A stretch of 64,000 nucleotides of DNA from Candidatus Poribacteria bacterium (lineage in GTDB: Bacteria > Poribacteria > WGA-4E > PCPOR2b). The notes below the pieces were generated by a model. The model was given only the letters and a program-made list of their open reading frames with translations, searched no databases and was not told the origin of the DNA. Position 1 is the first letter of the stretch. The number at the start of each line of letters is the position of its first letter. This document shows, in pieces, positions 30,537 through 43,274 of this stretch. The stretch covers positions 274,197 to 338,196 of the forward strand of contig PYIZ01000034.1 in the NCBI GenBank assembly GCA_003635265.1. The letters run 5' to 3'. Both the position numbers and the translations under genes were made by a program.

Positions 30537-32700
30537 CCTCTCTTCGACGAGCGTGTAGCACAGGTTCAGTATAGCCGTTGGGGACCGTTCCACCCTTAAA
30601 GACCAAATCAAGCGCCGCCTGAAAGGCGATATTGTTATCAAATTCGGGTGCCATGTTTCGATAGTTGGCATCCCCCTCATTCTGCCTATCAACAATTGCA
30701 GCCATTCGCTTAAAGGTTTCTATGATCTGTTCCCTCGTCACAACCCCGTGATGTAGCCAGTTCGCGATATGTTGACTCGATATACGTAACGTTGCTCGGT
30801 CTTCCATCAGTCCAACGTCGTGGATGTCTGGCACTTTTGAACAGCCAATCCCCTGATTGACCCACCGTACCACATAGCCCAGTATCCCTTGGGCATTATT
30901 ATCCAATTCCTGCTGGATTTCCATCTCACCGAATTCCCCGTCCGATAACGGCGGTGTCAGGATATCCGACAGACTGGCACGTTCCCTGCTTGCAAGTTCG
31001 GCGTGTCTGTTTTTGACGTTCACTTCATGATAATGCAGGGCGTGGAGTGTGGCAGCTCTCGGCGAAGGCACCCAAGCGGTCGTCGCACCCGCTTGCGGAT
31101 GAGCTATCTTTGTCTCCATCATTGCTGCCATCTCATCCGGCATTGCCCACATCCCTTTACCGATCTGTGCCCTACCGGGAAGACCTGTCTCAATGCCAAT
31201 ATCCACATTCCAGTCTTCATAAGCAAGCATCCAAGGTTGGCTTTTGATGTCAGGCTTGGGTATCATCGGTCCCGCTTCCATGCTCGTGTGGATTTCATCG
31301 CCCGTCCGATCGAGGAATCCGGTATTGATAAACACGACCCGTTCTTTCGCGGCGCGGATGGCCTCTTTCAAATTAATAGTGGTCCGACGTTCCTCATCCA
31401 TAATTCCAATCTTTAGCGTATTTCGTTCAAGTCCAAGTGCATGTTCTACTCGTTCAAACAGTTCGACTGTTGCCGCAGCTTCTTCGGGACCGTGGAGTTT
31501 GGGTTTAACAATGTAAACGCTGCCCGCCTGGCTGTTGACGTACTGCCCATTTCTTTTGAGATCGTGTATGGCTGCCAGCGATGTGATCATCGCATCAAGG
31601 AAGCCTTCGGGAATTTCCTGATCAGCCGCCGTCGTGACTGCATCGGTGTACATGTGCACCCCAACGTTCCGAATTAGCAGGAGACTTCTCCCCGGAAGCG
31701 TTAGGGTTGTCCCATCGGGTGCTTTAAAGGTCCTATCTGCATTTAGTCTACGGGTCATCTGTTGCCCGTCCTTCTCAAAGGTCACTTCCAGCGTACCCTG
31801 CATGATGCCGTTCCAGTTGCTGTAGACCCTTGTCTTGTCCTCAGCATCAACGGCGGCAACAGAATCTTCGCAGTCTTGAATTGTGGTGATGGCAGACTCT
31901 AGCAGCACGTCTTTTACGCCTGCCGGATGGTCTTTTCCAACAGAATGATCGCGATCAATTTGAATCTCAATGTGCAATTCATTATTTTTCAGTAAAACAC
32001 TGGACAGTTCACCATCTTTTTCATTAAACCCGGCAAATTTACTGGGGGCGGCTAAACCTACCTCGCTGCCATCATTAAGTTTTGCAACTAATTGGTTGGT
32101 CCCACCAGCATCTCTGAGAGCGAATTGCGTAATGTCTGAAAACTGTCCCCGTTCAAGACCGATTGCTTCATCGAGAAATGCCTCCACTTGGGCGATGACG
32201 GCCGCGCCGCGCATCGGGTTGTAAGCCGCATCCTTCTCATCGCGCCCTTCTTCCGAAAGCAGATACGTGCCGTACAACGCATCATACAGACTGCCCCAGC
32301 GAGCATTGGCGGCATTCAGCGCATAGCGGGCGTTATCCACTGGCACCACTAGTTGGGGACCAGAAACCGCTGCAATTTCAGGGTCTACATTCGCCGTGGT
32401 CGCTTGGAAATCTGCACCTTCAGGGAGGAGGTAACCGATTTTTGCAAGAAATTCCTCATATTCATTTGGCTCAACTGGTTCGCCTTTTGTAGATAAATAC
32501 CATTCGTCAATTCGCTGCTGCAATGCGTCCCGTTTGTCCAGAAGTGCGCGGTTTTTGGGTGCAAGGTCAGCAACAATTTCACCTAGCGATGTCCAAAAAG
32601 CATCTGCTTCCACACCTGTGCCGGGTGCGATCTCGTCTTGTACCAAGCGATACAATCCCTCGTCAATTTTAAGCTGACCAATTTCAATTCTGTTTGCCAT
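30520..32700 (-). CDS. glcB: Malate synthase G
   Basis: 726 aa from [81 protein letters not shown]. Confidence 0.95.
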   Translation of the reverse strand: MANRIEIGQLKIDEGLYRLVQDEIAPGTGVEADAFWTSLGEIVADLAPKNRALLDKRDALQQRIDEWYLSTKGEPVEPNEYEEFLAKIGYLLPEGADFQATTANVDPEIAAVSGPQLVVPVDNARYALNAANARWGSLYDALYGTYLLSEEGRDEKDAAYNPMRGAAVIAQVEAFLDEAIGLERGQFSDITQFALRDAGGTNQLVAKLNDGSEVGLAAPSKFAGFNEKDGELSSVLLKNNELHIEIQIDRDHSVGKDHPAGVKDVLLESAITTIQDCEDSVAAVDAEDKTRVYSNWNGIMQGTLEVTFEKDGQQMTRRLNADRTFKAPDGTTLTLPGRSLLLIRNVGVHMYTDAVTTAADQEIPEGFLDAMITSLAAIHDLKRNGQYVNSQAGSVYIVKPKLHGPEEAAATVELFERVEHALGLERNTLKIGIMDEERRTTINLKEAIRAAKERVVFINTGFLDRTGDEIHTSMEAGPMIPKPDIKSQPWMLAYEDWNVDIGIETGLPGRAQIGKGMWAMPDEMAAMMETKIAHPQAGATTAWVPSPRAATLHALHYHEVNVKNRHAELASRERASLSDILTPPLSDGEFGEMEIQQELDNNAQGILGYVVRWVNQGIGCSKVPDIHDVGLMEDRATLRISSQHIANWLHHGVVTREQIIETFKRMAAIVDRQNEGDANYRNMAPEFDNNIAFQAALDLVFKGGTVPNGYTEPVLHARRREVKATQ

Positions 32701-32950
32701 TCTTTCATATGCCTCCACGTTTTAGGGCTTCCCAAACAATCAACTTTTGAACAATTCTGTATCTGATTCCTATTTTAACCCGATCTGTCTTAGCGTGTCA
32801 AGATGCTTACATTCCAACCGGGGATTTTTGTGATATATTTTACCAACTTCTGTAGAACATACAACTCCATCCCAAGATTCTGAGAACAGGATTAAGACAT
32901 ATTGACAAACTGAATCAACACATCGCGTGACATGCCTTTTTCTTTCACTT

Positions 32951-32979
32951 TTGACAATACGGATCGAGTATGGTATTAT
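32951..32979 (+). promoter_or_regulatory. Near-consensus sigma-70-type promoter upstream of hisG
   Basis: TTGACA - 17 bp - TATTAT, about 200 bp before the hisG ATG. Confidence 0.55.
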
Positions 32980-33182
32980 ACAACCTTAGACTAATTCTCG
33001 ATCAGGGTGTTGCAGACCACACAGAAAGAACGACTGAAACCTGCCTGTAGCTTATCCTCAAATGGAGTGAAGCAAGTGCAGCAAAAGGCGTTCCATTGCA
33101 AAGCAATCCGTGTAACAATGAGAGTTGGATTTCGTGTCAGAACAGAGCAATCGAAAAACTTGGAGGCAGGACATAAAAACCG

Positions 33183-34055
33183 ATGAACAAACTCAAATTA
33201 GGCATTCCTAAAGGATCTCTACAGGAATTCACCATAGACCTGTTCAAACAAGCAGGCTACACAATTACGATCAGCGGCAGGTCATACTATCCACCCATTG
33301 ATGATGACGAGATTGAGGCGATGCTGCTGCGCCCACAGGAGATGGCGCTTTACGTGGAACGCGGGGTCATTGATGTGGGGTTAGCGGGGCGAGATTGGGT
33401 CCGTGAATGCAACGTTGATGTGCTAGAAGTCGCATCGCTGACCTACGGCAAGATGACCACGCAGCCAGCGCGGTGGGTGCTAGCAGTTGCGGAAGACTCC
33501 CCCATCCAGTCTGTCGCGGATCTGGAAGGGAAAATCATCTTTACCGAATTGGTTGAAGCAACAAAATCATACCTCAAGGATAATGGAGTCAATGCAACTG
33601 TCAAATTCTCACACGGCGCAACAGAGGCGAAGGTTCCTCATCTCTGCGATGCAATTGTAGATATTACGGAGACTGGGAGCACCTTGCGCGCCAACCAGTT
33701 AAGAATCGTCGATGTCGTGATTGAATCGGTCACGATGTTGATTGCCAATAAAGAGAGTTGGGCGGATGAATGGAAGCGGCACAAGGCAGAAAGCCTGTAT
33801 ATACTCCTTTCCGGCGCATTGGCGGCACAAAACAAAGTTGGACTTAAGATGAACATTGCCAAAGAAAACTTGCAGTCCTTGCTTGCTATTTTGCCGGCGA
33901 TGAGAAATCCAACGATTTCCCAACTTAGTCAAGATGGATGGTATGCCGTCGAAACGATTGTCGATGAGCACATTGTCCGAGACTTTATCCCAGAGCTTAG
34001 GAGCGTAGGCGCAGAAGGTATTATTGAGTACCCTTTGAGCAAAGTAATTCCGTGA
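33183..34055 (+). CDS. hisG: ATP phosphoribosyltransferase, long form with C-terminal regulatory domain
   Basis: LKLGIPKGSLQEFTIDLFKQAGY...DVGLAGRDWVREC...GATEAKVPHLCDAIVDITETGSTLRANQL; C-terminal domain MRNPTISQLSQDGWYAVETIV. Confidence 0.95.
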   Translation: MNKLKLGIPKGSLQEFTIDLFKQAGYTITISGRSYYPPIDDDEIEAMLLRPQEMALYVERGVIDVGLAGRDWVRECNVDVLEVASLTYGKMTTQPARWVLAVAEDSPIQSVADLEGKIIFTELVEATKSYLKDNGVNATVKFSHGATEAKVPHLCDAIVDITETGSTLRANQLRIVDVVIESVTMLIANKESWADEWKRHKAESLYILLSGALAAQNKVGLKMNIAKENLQSLLAILPAMRNPTISQLSQDGWYAVETIVDEHIVRDFIPELRSVGAEGIIEYPLSKVIP

Positions 34056-34141
34056 TGGGTGGATCGTAAAACATGCGTTAATTCCGCATACTATTTCGGC
34101 ACGGTTCATTCTGTAACGTGCATTAAATGGAGGTAAATTGA

Positions 34142-35194
34142 ATGAAATTTCAGATCAATCTATGTTTTTTAGTTATTCTGATTTGGGTGGTTACTGGTCT
34201 TGGGTGCAGCGAAGATTCGTCTTCTCCTACCGGCGAAACTGGAGAAGAATCTGAGCAGAGACTAGATATAGAAGAAGATCACCGATCTGGAATGGTATTG
34301 GGAATTATCACTGATGTTAAAACGGGAACCCCGATTCAGGGCGTAACGGTTAGTTTGTTAGATCAAAAGGTGGAGACTGGAGAAGACGGCAGCTATGCTT
34401 TCACCGGAATCCGTTACTCGGATAATCACAAGCTAATCGTCATGGGCACAGATCACCAACCCAAAATGAAGCCATTTGCACTTAGGGCTGAACAGGTACA
34501 ATTAAATATCGCTCTCGATCCGAAGTTAGGAGCGGTCTCCGGTATTGTTACCGACGGTACAACGCGAAATCCGATTCAGGGAGCAACTGTCAAGTTATTA
34601 GATTGGTCAGTAACAACCGAAGCAAACGGCAGATACACTTTTACAGGGATTCCTTATTCGGAGCACCTTAGCTTAATGATTATAGCAGACGATTACCAGC
34701 CCAAAATGGAAAGCATCCAACTTAGGGGTCCCCGCGTTGGATTGAACATCCCACTTATGCCTTCGACGGATCCCGAAATGGAGATTATTCAGTTCTTGGA
34801 CCGCTTCTCAGCGCTAATAGAATCATTGGATATCGGTAAATTGGGGACAATCCAAGAACTCTTTTCGGAAACGTACGTCGCATCAGATGATCCCATCACA
34901 CTCCTTGGTTTAGCAACAGGCGTTATTCCCGCAAAATTCGATGACGTTAGTCAAACGATTATCATAGTGTTTGAGAAGTATGATGCGCTCCAGTTTCAGT
35001 TCAAAGAAATTGACGTGGATGTGGTTAATTCACGCCAAGCGTCGGCACGCTTTACCCTACACATTATCAGCGAAGAGGGTCCGCGACCCAACAGACGAGA
35101 AATTATCGTTGATTGCCTAATAGATTTCCGTAAAGAGGACTTAATCTGGAAAATAGTCTTCTGGCAACTTTTCAATGTAGAATTTCTTCTGTGA
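34142..35194 (+). CDS. Exported protein with two CarboxypepD-reg-like repeats and an NTF2/SnoaL-like C-terminal region
   Basis: Signal peptide (Cys at VTGLGC possible lipidation site); repeats GIITDVKTGTPIQGVTVSLLD... and GIVTDGTTRNPIQGATVKLLD.... Confidence 0.7.
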   Translation: MKFQINLCFLVILIWVVTGLGCSEDSSSPTGETGEESEQRLDIEEDHRSGMVLGIITDVKTGTPIQGVTVSLLDQKVETGEDGSYAFTGIRYSDNHKLIVMGTDHQPKMKPFALRAEQVQLNIALDPKLGAVSGIVTDGTTRNPIQGATVKLLDWSVTTEANGRYTFTGIPYSEHLSLMIIADDYQPKMESIQLRGPRVGLNIPLMPSTDPEMEIIQFLDRFSALIESLDIGKLGTIQELFSETYVASDDPITLLGLATGVIPAKFDDVSQTIIIVFEKYDALQFQFKEIDVDVVNSRQASARFTLHIISEEGPRPNRREIIVDCLIDFRKEDLIWKIVFWQLFNVEFLL

Positions 35195-35289
35195 TTTGAT
35201 GGATTCGACCCTGACATCATGCAAGATGTGAGTTCTCCGCTTGGACAAGGATACAGAGGCACGTGACCTAATGAAGTCGTCAATTGTAA

Positions 35290-38056
<2,767 letters not shown>

Positions 38057-38322
38057 CTATACTCCCAATCAATACTTGAAAATAGATCGATTTTTTTTAT
38101 TAAAGGGTAGATTTTACAGAATCACCTCGCACATTACAGACATACCGGTCCACTTAGAGGATACAACTCAAAATACAAAGTTATAGTTGAACTCAGATCG
38201 TGTTTGAGTCCATCATGTTTAAAGTAACAGTTGTTCTGGAACAGGCTTGTGAGGTGAGGACCGGTTGCCTTGCACTCTAATTTGTCGGCTAATGACAGAA
38301 CAATAGAATAGGAGAATGAAAA

Positions 38323-38460
38323 ATGAGAGGTAATAGGGGAAAAGGCAATAAGTCATTAGACAGCGCAAACAAAGGCGTTGTCAAAAAGACAGCAACCAAA
38401 AAAGGACGTAAAGAGAAGAAACTCGCCAAACAAGAAAAGCGAGCGAAAAAGACGTATTAG
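38323..38460 (+). CDS. Small highly basic protein, 45 aa
   Basis: Manual translation MRGNRGKGNKSLDSANKGVVKKTATKKGRKEKKLAKQEKRAKKTY*, preceded by AGGAG (AATAGGAGAATGAAAAATG). Below the length cutoff of the ORF track. Confidence 0.6.
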   Translation: MRGNRGKGNKSLDSANKGVVKKTATKKGRKEKKLAKQEKRAKKTY

Positions 38461-38611
38461 ACAAATCGGGCGATAGCTCACAAACGAACAGACCCATAGT
38501 CAGTAGGGGCTAACTAAGTTGCCTCTACAATCCGGGGCAAGAAAAGATTGGAACCCACATCACGGTCTTCTGTTTGTGCTATCGCTCTTTTTTTTAGGGA
38601 GTTACTGCATC

Positions 38612-41600
38612 GTGGAATTTACACGGAACCAGAAGAAAGCACATGACCTCAATCGCCACCTCAGCGTGACCGCTGGCGCCGGATCTGGGAAAACGGCGGT
38701 ATTGGTTCATCGATACCTCAAGATTTTGCTTGAAAAGGATTTACCTCCCAACCAGGTTGTCGCAATTACGTTTACTGAGAAAGCTGCGGCAGAACTCAAA
38801 CAGCGCATCGTTAACGAGGTCAATGCGAGATTGCAGGCAGAGCCTCATAACACACAGTTAGAAAGAATCAAGACAGGAATGCTCTCCGCACAGATCTCAA
38901 CGATTCATGCGTTTTGTGCGCGAATTCTGCGAGAGTATCCGGTTGAAGCGGGTGTTGATGCAGGCTTTAGGGTGCTGCAAGGGATACAGCAGCGGTTGAT
39001 TCTCCGTGAAACCATTGATTCCGCGCTCAGAGAGATCGCTGACCGTTCCGATGAGGACGAAACCCGTGAGAAATTGGTAAATCTGCTGCGAATCTTTGGT
39101 AAAACCCGGCTTGAGCAGTACTTACAAGAACTGATTAATCAACGTGAGGTGGTGGACCGACTGATCGACCAATTGTACTGCCAAACAGACTCAGAAGTAT
39201 TAGATAGTTGGCATAAGTCTGTAGAATCACAATTTCCTGTCAAGGATTGGTTACGTTGTCTGAGGATAGTCTTGGCAGAAGCTAGAGGCAGAGATAAGGC
39301 GCAGGTACAAGAATTAACAGATCAGATCCAACCAAATATGACTGTACAGGACGCTGCTCCGTTCTTGACACAAATCGCTTCTCTCATCATAACCCAAGGT
39401 GGAACAATTAGCAGACAGAAATTTCTCGGCTCCCGTGTTGATACGGACGCGATTGAGGAGGAAATTGATTTTCTTGTTCGTGCAGCAAAATACTTTAGAA
39501 ACTACGCGATTCTTACTAGTGATAATGAATTACTCATTCGTGTGACTCGCCCGTTGATACAGGTCTATGACGAAGTTCAACGCGCCTACGAAAATCGCAA
39601 ACGCCAAGCGGGGCAACTCGATTTCGATGATCTTCAGATCAAGGTCAGGGACCTATTACAACATGAGGCGTCGATCCGTGAACAACTCGCCGAAAGATAC
39701 CCTTATATCATGGTCGACGAATATCAAGACACAGATCATCTACAATATGAGATTCTTAGACCGTTAATCTCGAATTACAAATCGGGCAATCTGTTCATTG
39801 TCGGCGATCAGAACCAGAGCATCTACAGGTTTCGCGGGGCAGACGTGCAGATATTCGATCAAACACGGCAGGATATAACCGAATATCAACGTGCATTGAC
39901 CAAAGATTTTACTTGGAAGGGACAGATACTTGAGGCAAGTGACTCAGAGAAACCCGGCGATCTCCGTCTTCCTGAAAATTTCCGACTGTTACGAAACCTT
40001 GTGGGCTTTGTCAACCTGGTTTTTGAGTCACTCATGCAGGGACGTAATGAGTTTGAGGTTGAGTATGATCCGCTGGTCCAAGGGAGAACTACTGACTCGC
40101 TCGGCAACGTAGAGCTGCTCATCGGTTCAAAGGAAGAAACAGTGGGGGAATCAGAACCCTCCGCTGATGAACACAAACTGATTGTAAAACGGATCCAACA
40201 CTTGGTTGGGACAGATGAAACGGTTTGGAAGGACGAAGGCGACGGTGAAAAACTCCGGCCGATCCGATATGGTGATATCGCCATCCTCATCCGTAGCCGG
40301 ACGCGCTTGCCGGAGATTGAATCTGCTTTGCTCAGAGCAGAGATTCCATACAAAATCACAGGAGGTATTGGCTTTTATCAGCGTCAAGAAATTTACGACA
40401 TCGGTAACTACCTACAATTCCTTACCAATACCGATAACGACGTGGCACTCGCAGGGATTCTCCGTGCGCCATTCTTCGGTATTTCAGATGTAGAATTGTA
40501 TGAAATAGCGCAACAATCTTCCAAAAAACCATTCTGGGAGAAAATCCAAGATTACATCGATCGGACAGATCAATCTTCGACTTTTCCAATACGTGATGCA
40601 ATCCAGATACTACGAAGTCATCTTGAAATCTGTCACCGTATCCCGCCGAGCGAACTGATCCGAAAAATTGTCAATGATACGGGCATGGTAGGAGTGCTTC
40701 CTGTTGGGCAGAGCGGGGAGCAGCGATGGGCAAATTACGAAAAGCTATTAGGCATTGCAAGGGAGTTTGAAAGGTTAGGAATCACCAATCTCCACGATTT
40801 CTTGGAACAATTGAACCTACTGATTGAGGAGGAAGAACGCGAAGGACAAGCGACAACGCAATTGACAGCGGACGCCGTCGAGATAATGACTATCCATGCT
40901 GCGAAAGGGCTTGAGTTTCCGGTAATCATTCTCCCAAACTTGGACCGAAGGGCTACCAGGTATGATCAAGAACCGTTCATCGATGATCTGTTAGGTATCG
41001 GCTTTAGCCCCGCAAACCCGGACAAAAACTACACAGAAAGTGATCCGGGGGCAACCCGTTTGATGAGGGAACGTGTAAATAATAAGAGGACGGCAGAGGA
41101 ACAGCGTCTCTTTTACGTGGCAACAACCCGCGCTCGTGATCGTCTGATCTTATCGGGAACACTCAACGAAAAAGGAGAATCGAAAGGTTGGTTCGAGTGG
41201 TTGTTCAATGCTCTAGGGATTTCAGGGCTGCCATCGGAGGGTGAACTTCGATATCCAACAACAATTTCAGTTCTGTCGGGCGCGGAAGAGACGACAATCC
41301 CCTTCAATCTACTGATCCGAATCATTAAATCCCCTAATGAACTCGATTATGATGAGGCGGAAGAACCTACTTCATCACTGGCCTCCGAATTTCCGGCAGT
41401 CCAGATCGATCCATTGATCCCTTCCTCTGTCGGCGAAATCATCTCGGTGACAGAACTTGCAACGTATGCCCACTGTCCAACGCGGTTCTATCTACAGCAC
41501 CGGATTCAGGTGCCGTCCTCGGAACCCCAGTCCGATGAGGTTGCTGAGACAATTCGCGAAGATGCCAATCGCTTTCTGGATTCAAGAGTTAGGGAGACAG

Positions 41601-42058
41601 CGTTAAACGCAGGCGAGGTTTATCGTGAATGGCACATTCACGCTGAGATTGATTCTCATATAGTCGAGGGAACTGCGGATCGGCTTTTCAAGGATTCGAG
41701 GGGGTTGTGGCAGATTATCAATTACGAAAGAGATAGAATTAATTGGGAAGAAATCGCCGATCCAGCGGATTACTACCGATCACAAATCGAATTGTACGCT
41801 CTACTTGTGCACCGGCTCTATCCCGAACAGCAGGTCATACCGGTGACAGTCTACGTTACAGATCCCGCCACGGCATACTCAGCGGAGATAATGAGAGAAG
41901 AATTCATGGATATTGAGAGCACATGGTTGGAACGGGTTAAGGCGATACAGGAAGCTGTGAACGTAGATGCAATCGGGGCGGGAAGGTTTGAAAAGAATAG
42001 GGACCATTGTCCATCGTGTCCCTATTTTGTTGACGGGGAGTGTATGGTTGCAGACTAG
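38612..42058 (+). CDS. UvrD/AddA-like ATP-dependent helicase with C-terminal PD-(D/E)XK-like domain and four-Cys cluster
   Basis: VTAGAGSGKTAVLVHRYL, VAITFTEKAAAELKQRI, YIMVDEYQDTDHLQYEIL, VEIMTIHAAKGLEFPVII; C-terminus YAHCPTRFYL...HCPSCPYFVDGEC. GTG at 38612 with AGGGAG is a more plausible start than TTG at 38519. Confidence 0.9.
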   Translation: MEFTRNQKKAHDLNRHLSVTAGAGSGKTAVLVHRYLKILLEKDLPPNQVVAITFTEKAAAELKQRIVNEVNARLQAEPHNTQLERIKTGMLSAQISTIHAFCARILREYPVEAGVDAGFRVLQGIQQRLILRETIDSALREIADRSDEDETREKLVNLLRIFGKTRLEQYLQELINQREVVDRLIDQLYCQTDSEVLDSWHKSVESQFPVKDWLRCLRIVLAEARGRDKAQVQELTDQIQPNMTVQDAAPFLTQIASLIITQGGTISRQKFLGSRVDTDAIEEEIDFLVRAAKYFRNYAILTSDNELLIRVTRPLIQVYDEVQRAYENRKRQAGQLDFDDLQIKVRDLLQHEASIREQLAERYPYIMVDEYQDTDHLQYEILRPLISNYKSGNLFIVGDQNQSIYRFRGADVQIFDQTRQDITEYQRALTKDFTWKGQILEASDSEKPGDLRLPENFRLLRNLVGFVNLVFESLMQGRNEFEVEYDPLVQGRTTDSLGNVELLIGSKEETVGESEPSADEHKLIVKRIQHLVGTDETVWKDEGDGEKLRPIRYGDIAILIRSRTRLPEIESALLRAEIPYKITGGIGFYQRQEIYDIGNYLQFLTNTDNDVALAGILRAPFFGISDVELYEIAQQSSKKPFWEKIQDYIDRTDQSSTFPIRDAIQILRSHLEICHRIPPSELIRKIVNDTGMVGVLPVGQSGEQRWANYEKLLGIAREFERLGITNLHDFLEQLNLLIEEEEREGQATTQLTADAVEIMTIHAAKGLEFPVIILPNLDRRATRYDQEPFIDDLLGIGFSPANPDKNYTESDPGATRLMRERVNNKRTAEEQRLFYVATTRARDRLILSGTLNEKGESKGWFEWLFNALGISGLPSEGELRYPTTISVLSGAEETTIPFNLLIRIIKSPNELDYDEAEEPTSSLASEFPAVQIDPLIPSSVGEIISVTELATYAHCPTRFYLQHRIQVPSSEPQSDEVAETIREDANRFLDSRVRETALNAGEVYREWHIHAEIDSHIVEGTADRLFKDSRGLWQIINYERDRINWEEIADPADYYRSQIELYALLVHRLYPEQQVIPVTVYVTDPATAYSAEIMREEFMDIESTWLERVKAIQEAVNVDAIGAGRFEKNRDHCPSCPYFVDGECMVAD

Positions 42059-42120
42059 TAGCAGTCAATTGCTTGTGTCCTTACCTGCTCTCCCCGCGCT
42101 GTGTTTGCTGAATTCTTTGT

Positions 42121-42360
42121 TTACTGAACTACATCTCCTTCGATCGGCTCAACTTGCACCTTCACGTTCGTGAGATGCTCAACAACCCGTTCAAGCTCGT
42201 CAGGCTCACCTCTAATCTCCAAGATGACCCACCCACGGTCAGCCGTAACGTCGGCACGCCGAATGCTCGTGATCACATTGTACTGTTGACCGATGTTGTG
42301 GATGATGGGCTCAGTGATTAGATCCGGCGGGAAGGTCAAACGAAGTCTTAAAGATGCCAT
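42121..42360 (-). CDS. NIL domain protein
   Basis: LRLRLTFPPDLITEPIIHNIGQQYNVITSIRRADVTADRGWVILEIRGEPDELERVVEHL. Confidence 0.83.
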   Translation of the reverse strand: MASLRLRLTFPPDLITEPIIHNIGQQYNVITSIRRADVTADRGWVILEIRGEPDELERVVEHLTNVKVQVEPIEGDVVQ

Positions 42361-42393
42361 ATTCACCGCTCCTTTCTAAATTAACAAATCCTA

Positions 42394-42879
42394 TTACGCA
42401 TCACGCTTCGCGTGTATCGGCACCTCTACAAAATCTGTATCATCCTCATTCCAAGCGAAAGCCTTTGTGGTTTTGACCTCCCGGTCGTAGACGGAAACCA
42501 CAACATAAGCTGCACCGGGATACACCGGTTCGTCCCAAGCAGTTGCATCCGCTTTATCTTTCTCCGAAAAATAGGCATCGTGATTTGGGTGCGAATGATA
42601 AAATGCCTTGATCGGTCGATCTTTGGTTTCGGATTCTTTGTGCACGCGGATTAAGTCATTTGGGTCTATTAGATATGCGGTGCGTGCATTGCGGGGATAC
42701 GTATCCGGATCTTCGGCGTGACGTTCATTTTGTATATTCCGGCATTCCCGGACGAATTCTTGGGTTTCGTCGCTCAAGATGATGCCACAGCACTCATCGG
42801 GAAATTCGACCTTAGCGTGCGCGTAGATTTGATCCAGCGTTTCGCTTTGTAATTCTAATACTTCAGTCTCTCTCATCAT
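42394..42879 (-). CDS. JAMM/MPN+ metalloprotease
   Basis: AHAKVEFPDECCGIILSD...IKAFYHSHPNHDAYFSEKDKADA (HxHP...S..D). Probable start at the ATGATG at 42879/42876, inside the carrier gene. Confidence 0.87.
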   Translation of the reverse strand: MMRETEVLELQSETLDQIYAHAKVEFPDECCGIILSDETQEFVRECRNIQNERHAEDPDTYPRNARTAYLIDPNDLIRVHKESETKDRPIKAFYHSHPNHDAYFSEKDKADATAWDEPVYPGAAYVVVSVYDREVKTTKAFAWNEDDTDFVEVPIHAKRDA

Positions 42880-43159
42880 CTGATGAACCGCCTGCGATTG
42901 CAGGGATGACTGAGATTTCGTCGCCATCCTTAACTGCCGTTGCATTGCCATCTAAAAAGCGAATATCTTCGTCGTTGAGGTAGATATTAACAAAACGGCG
43001 AATATTACCGGATTCATCGCAGATACGCTCTTTGATTCCCGGATAGTTTGCCTCAAGGTTTTCGATGAGGGCTTCAATAGTATCTCCCTCTGCTTCAACT
43101 TCCGGTTGATTTTGTGTGAGTCTTCTGAGAGGGGTTGGAATACGTACGGTAACAGCCAT
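42863..43159 (-). CDS. ThiS/MoaD-family sulfur-carrier protein (CysO-like) with C-terminal extension
   Basis: MAVTVRIPTPLRRLTQNQPEVEAEGDTIEALIENLEANYPGI...VKDGDEISVIPAIAGGSSDDERD*. Confidence 0.87.
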   Translation of the reverse strand: MAVTVRIPTPLRRLTQNQPEVEAEGDTIEALIENLEANYPGIKERICDESGNIRRFVNIYLNDEDIRFLDGNATAVKDGDEISVIPAIAGGSSDDERD

Positions 43160-43274
43160 TGCAAAACTCCCTTCTGTGTCAGGTTAAATAAAACGAAACC
43201 AAAAATTCTTCGGTCTTAATTGTAACAGGTTCTATATTTGCGAGGTGAAACTTACATACCTACCGTTTTAGGTT

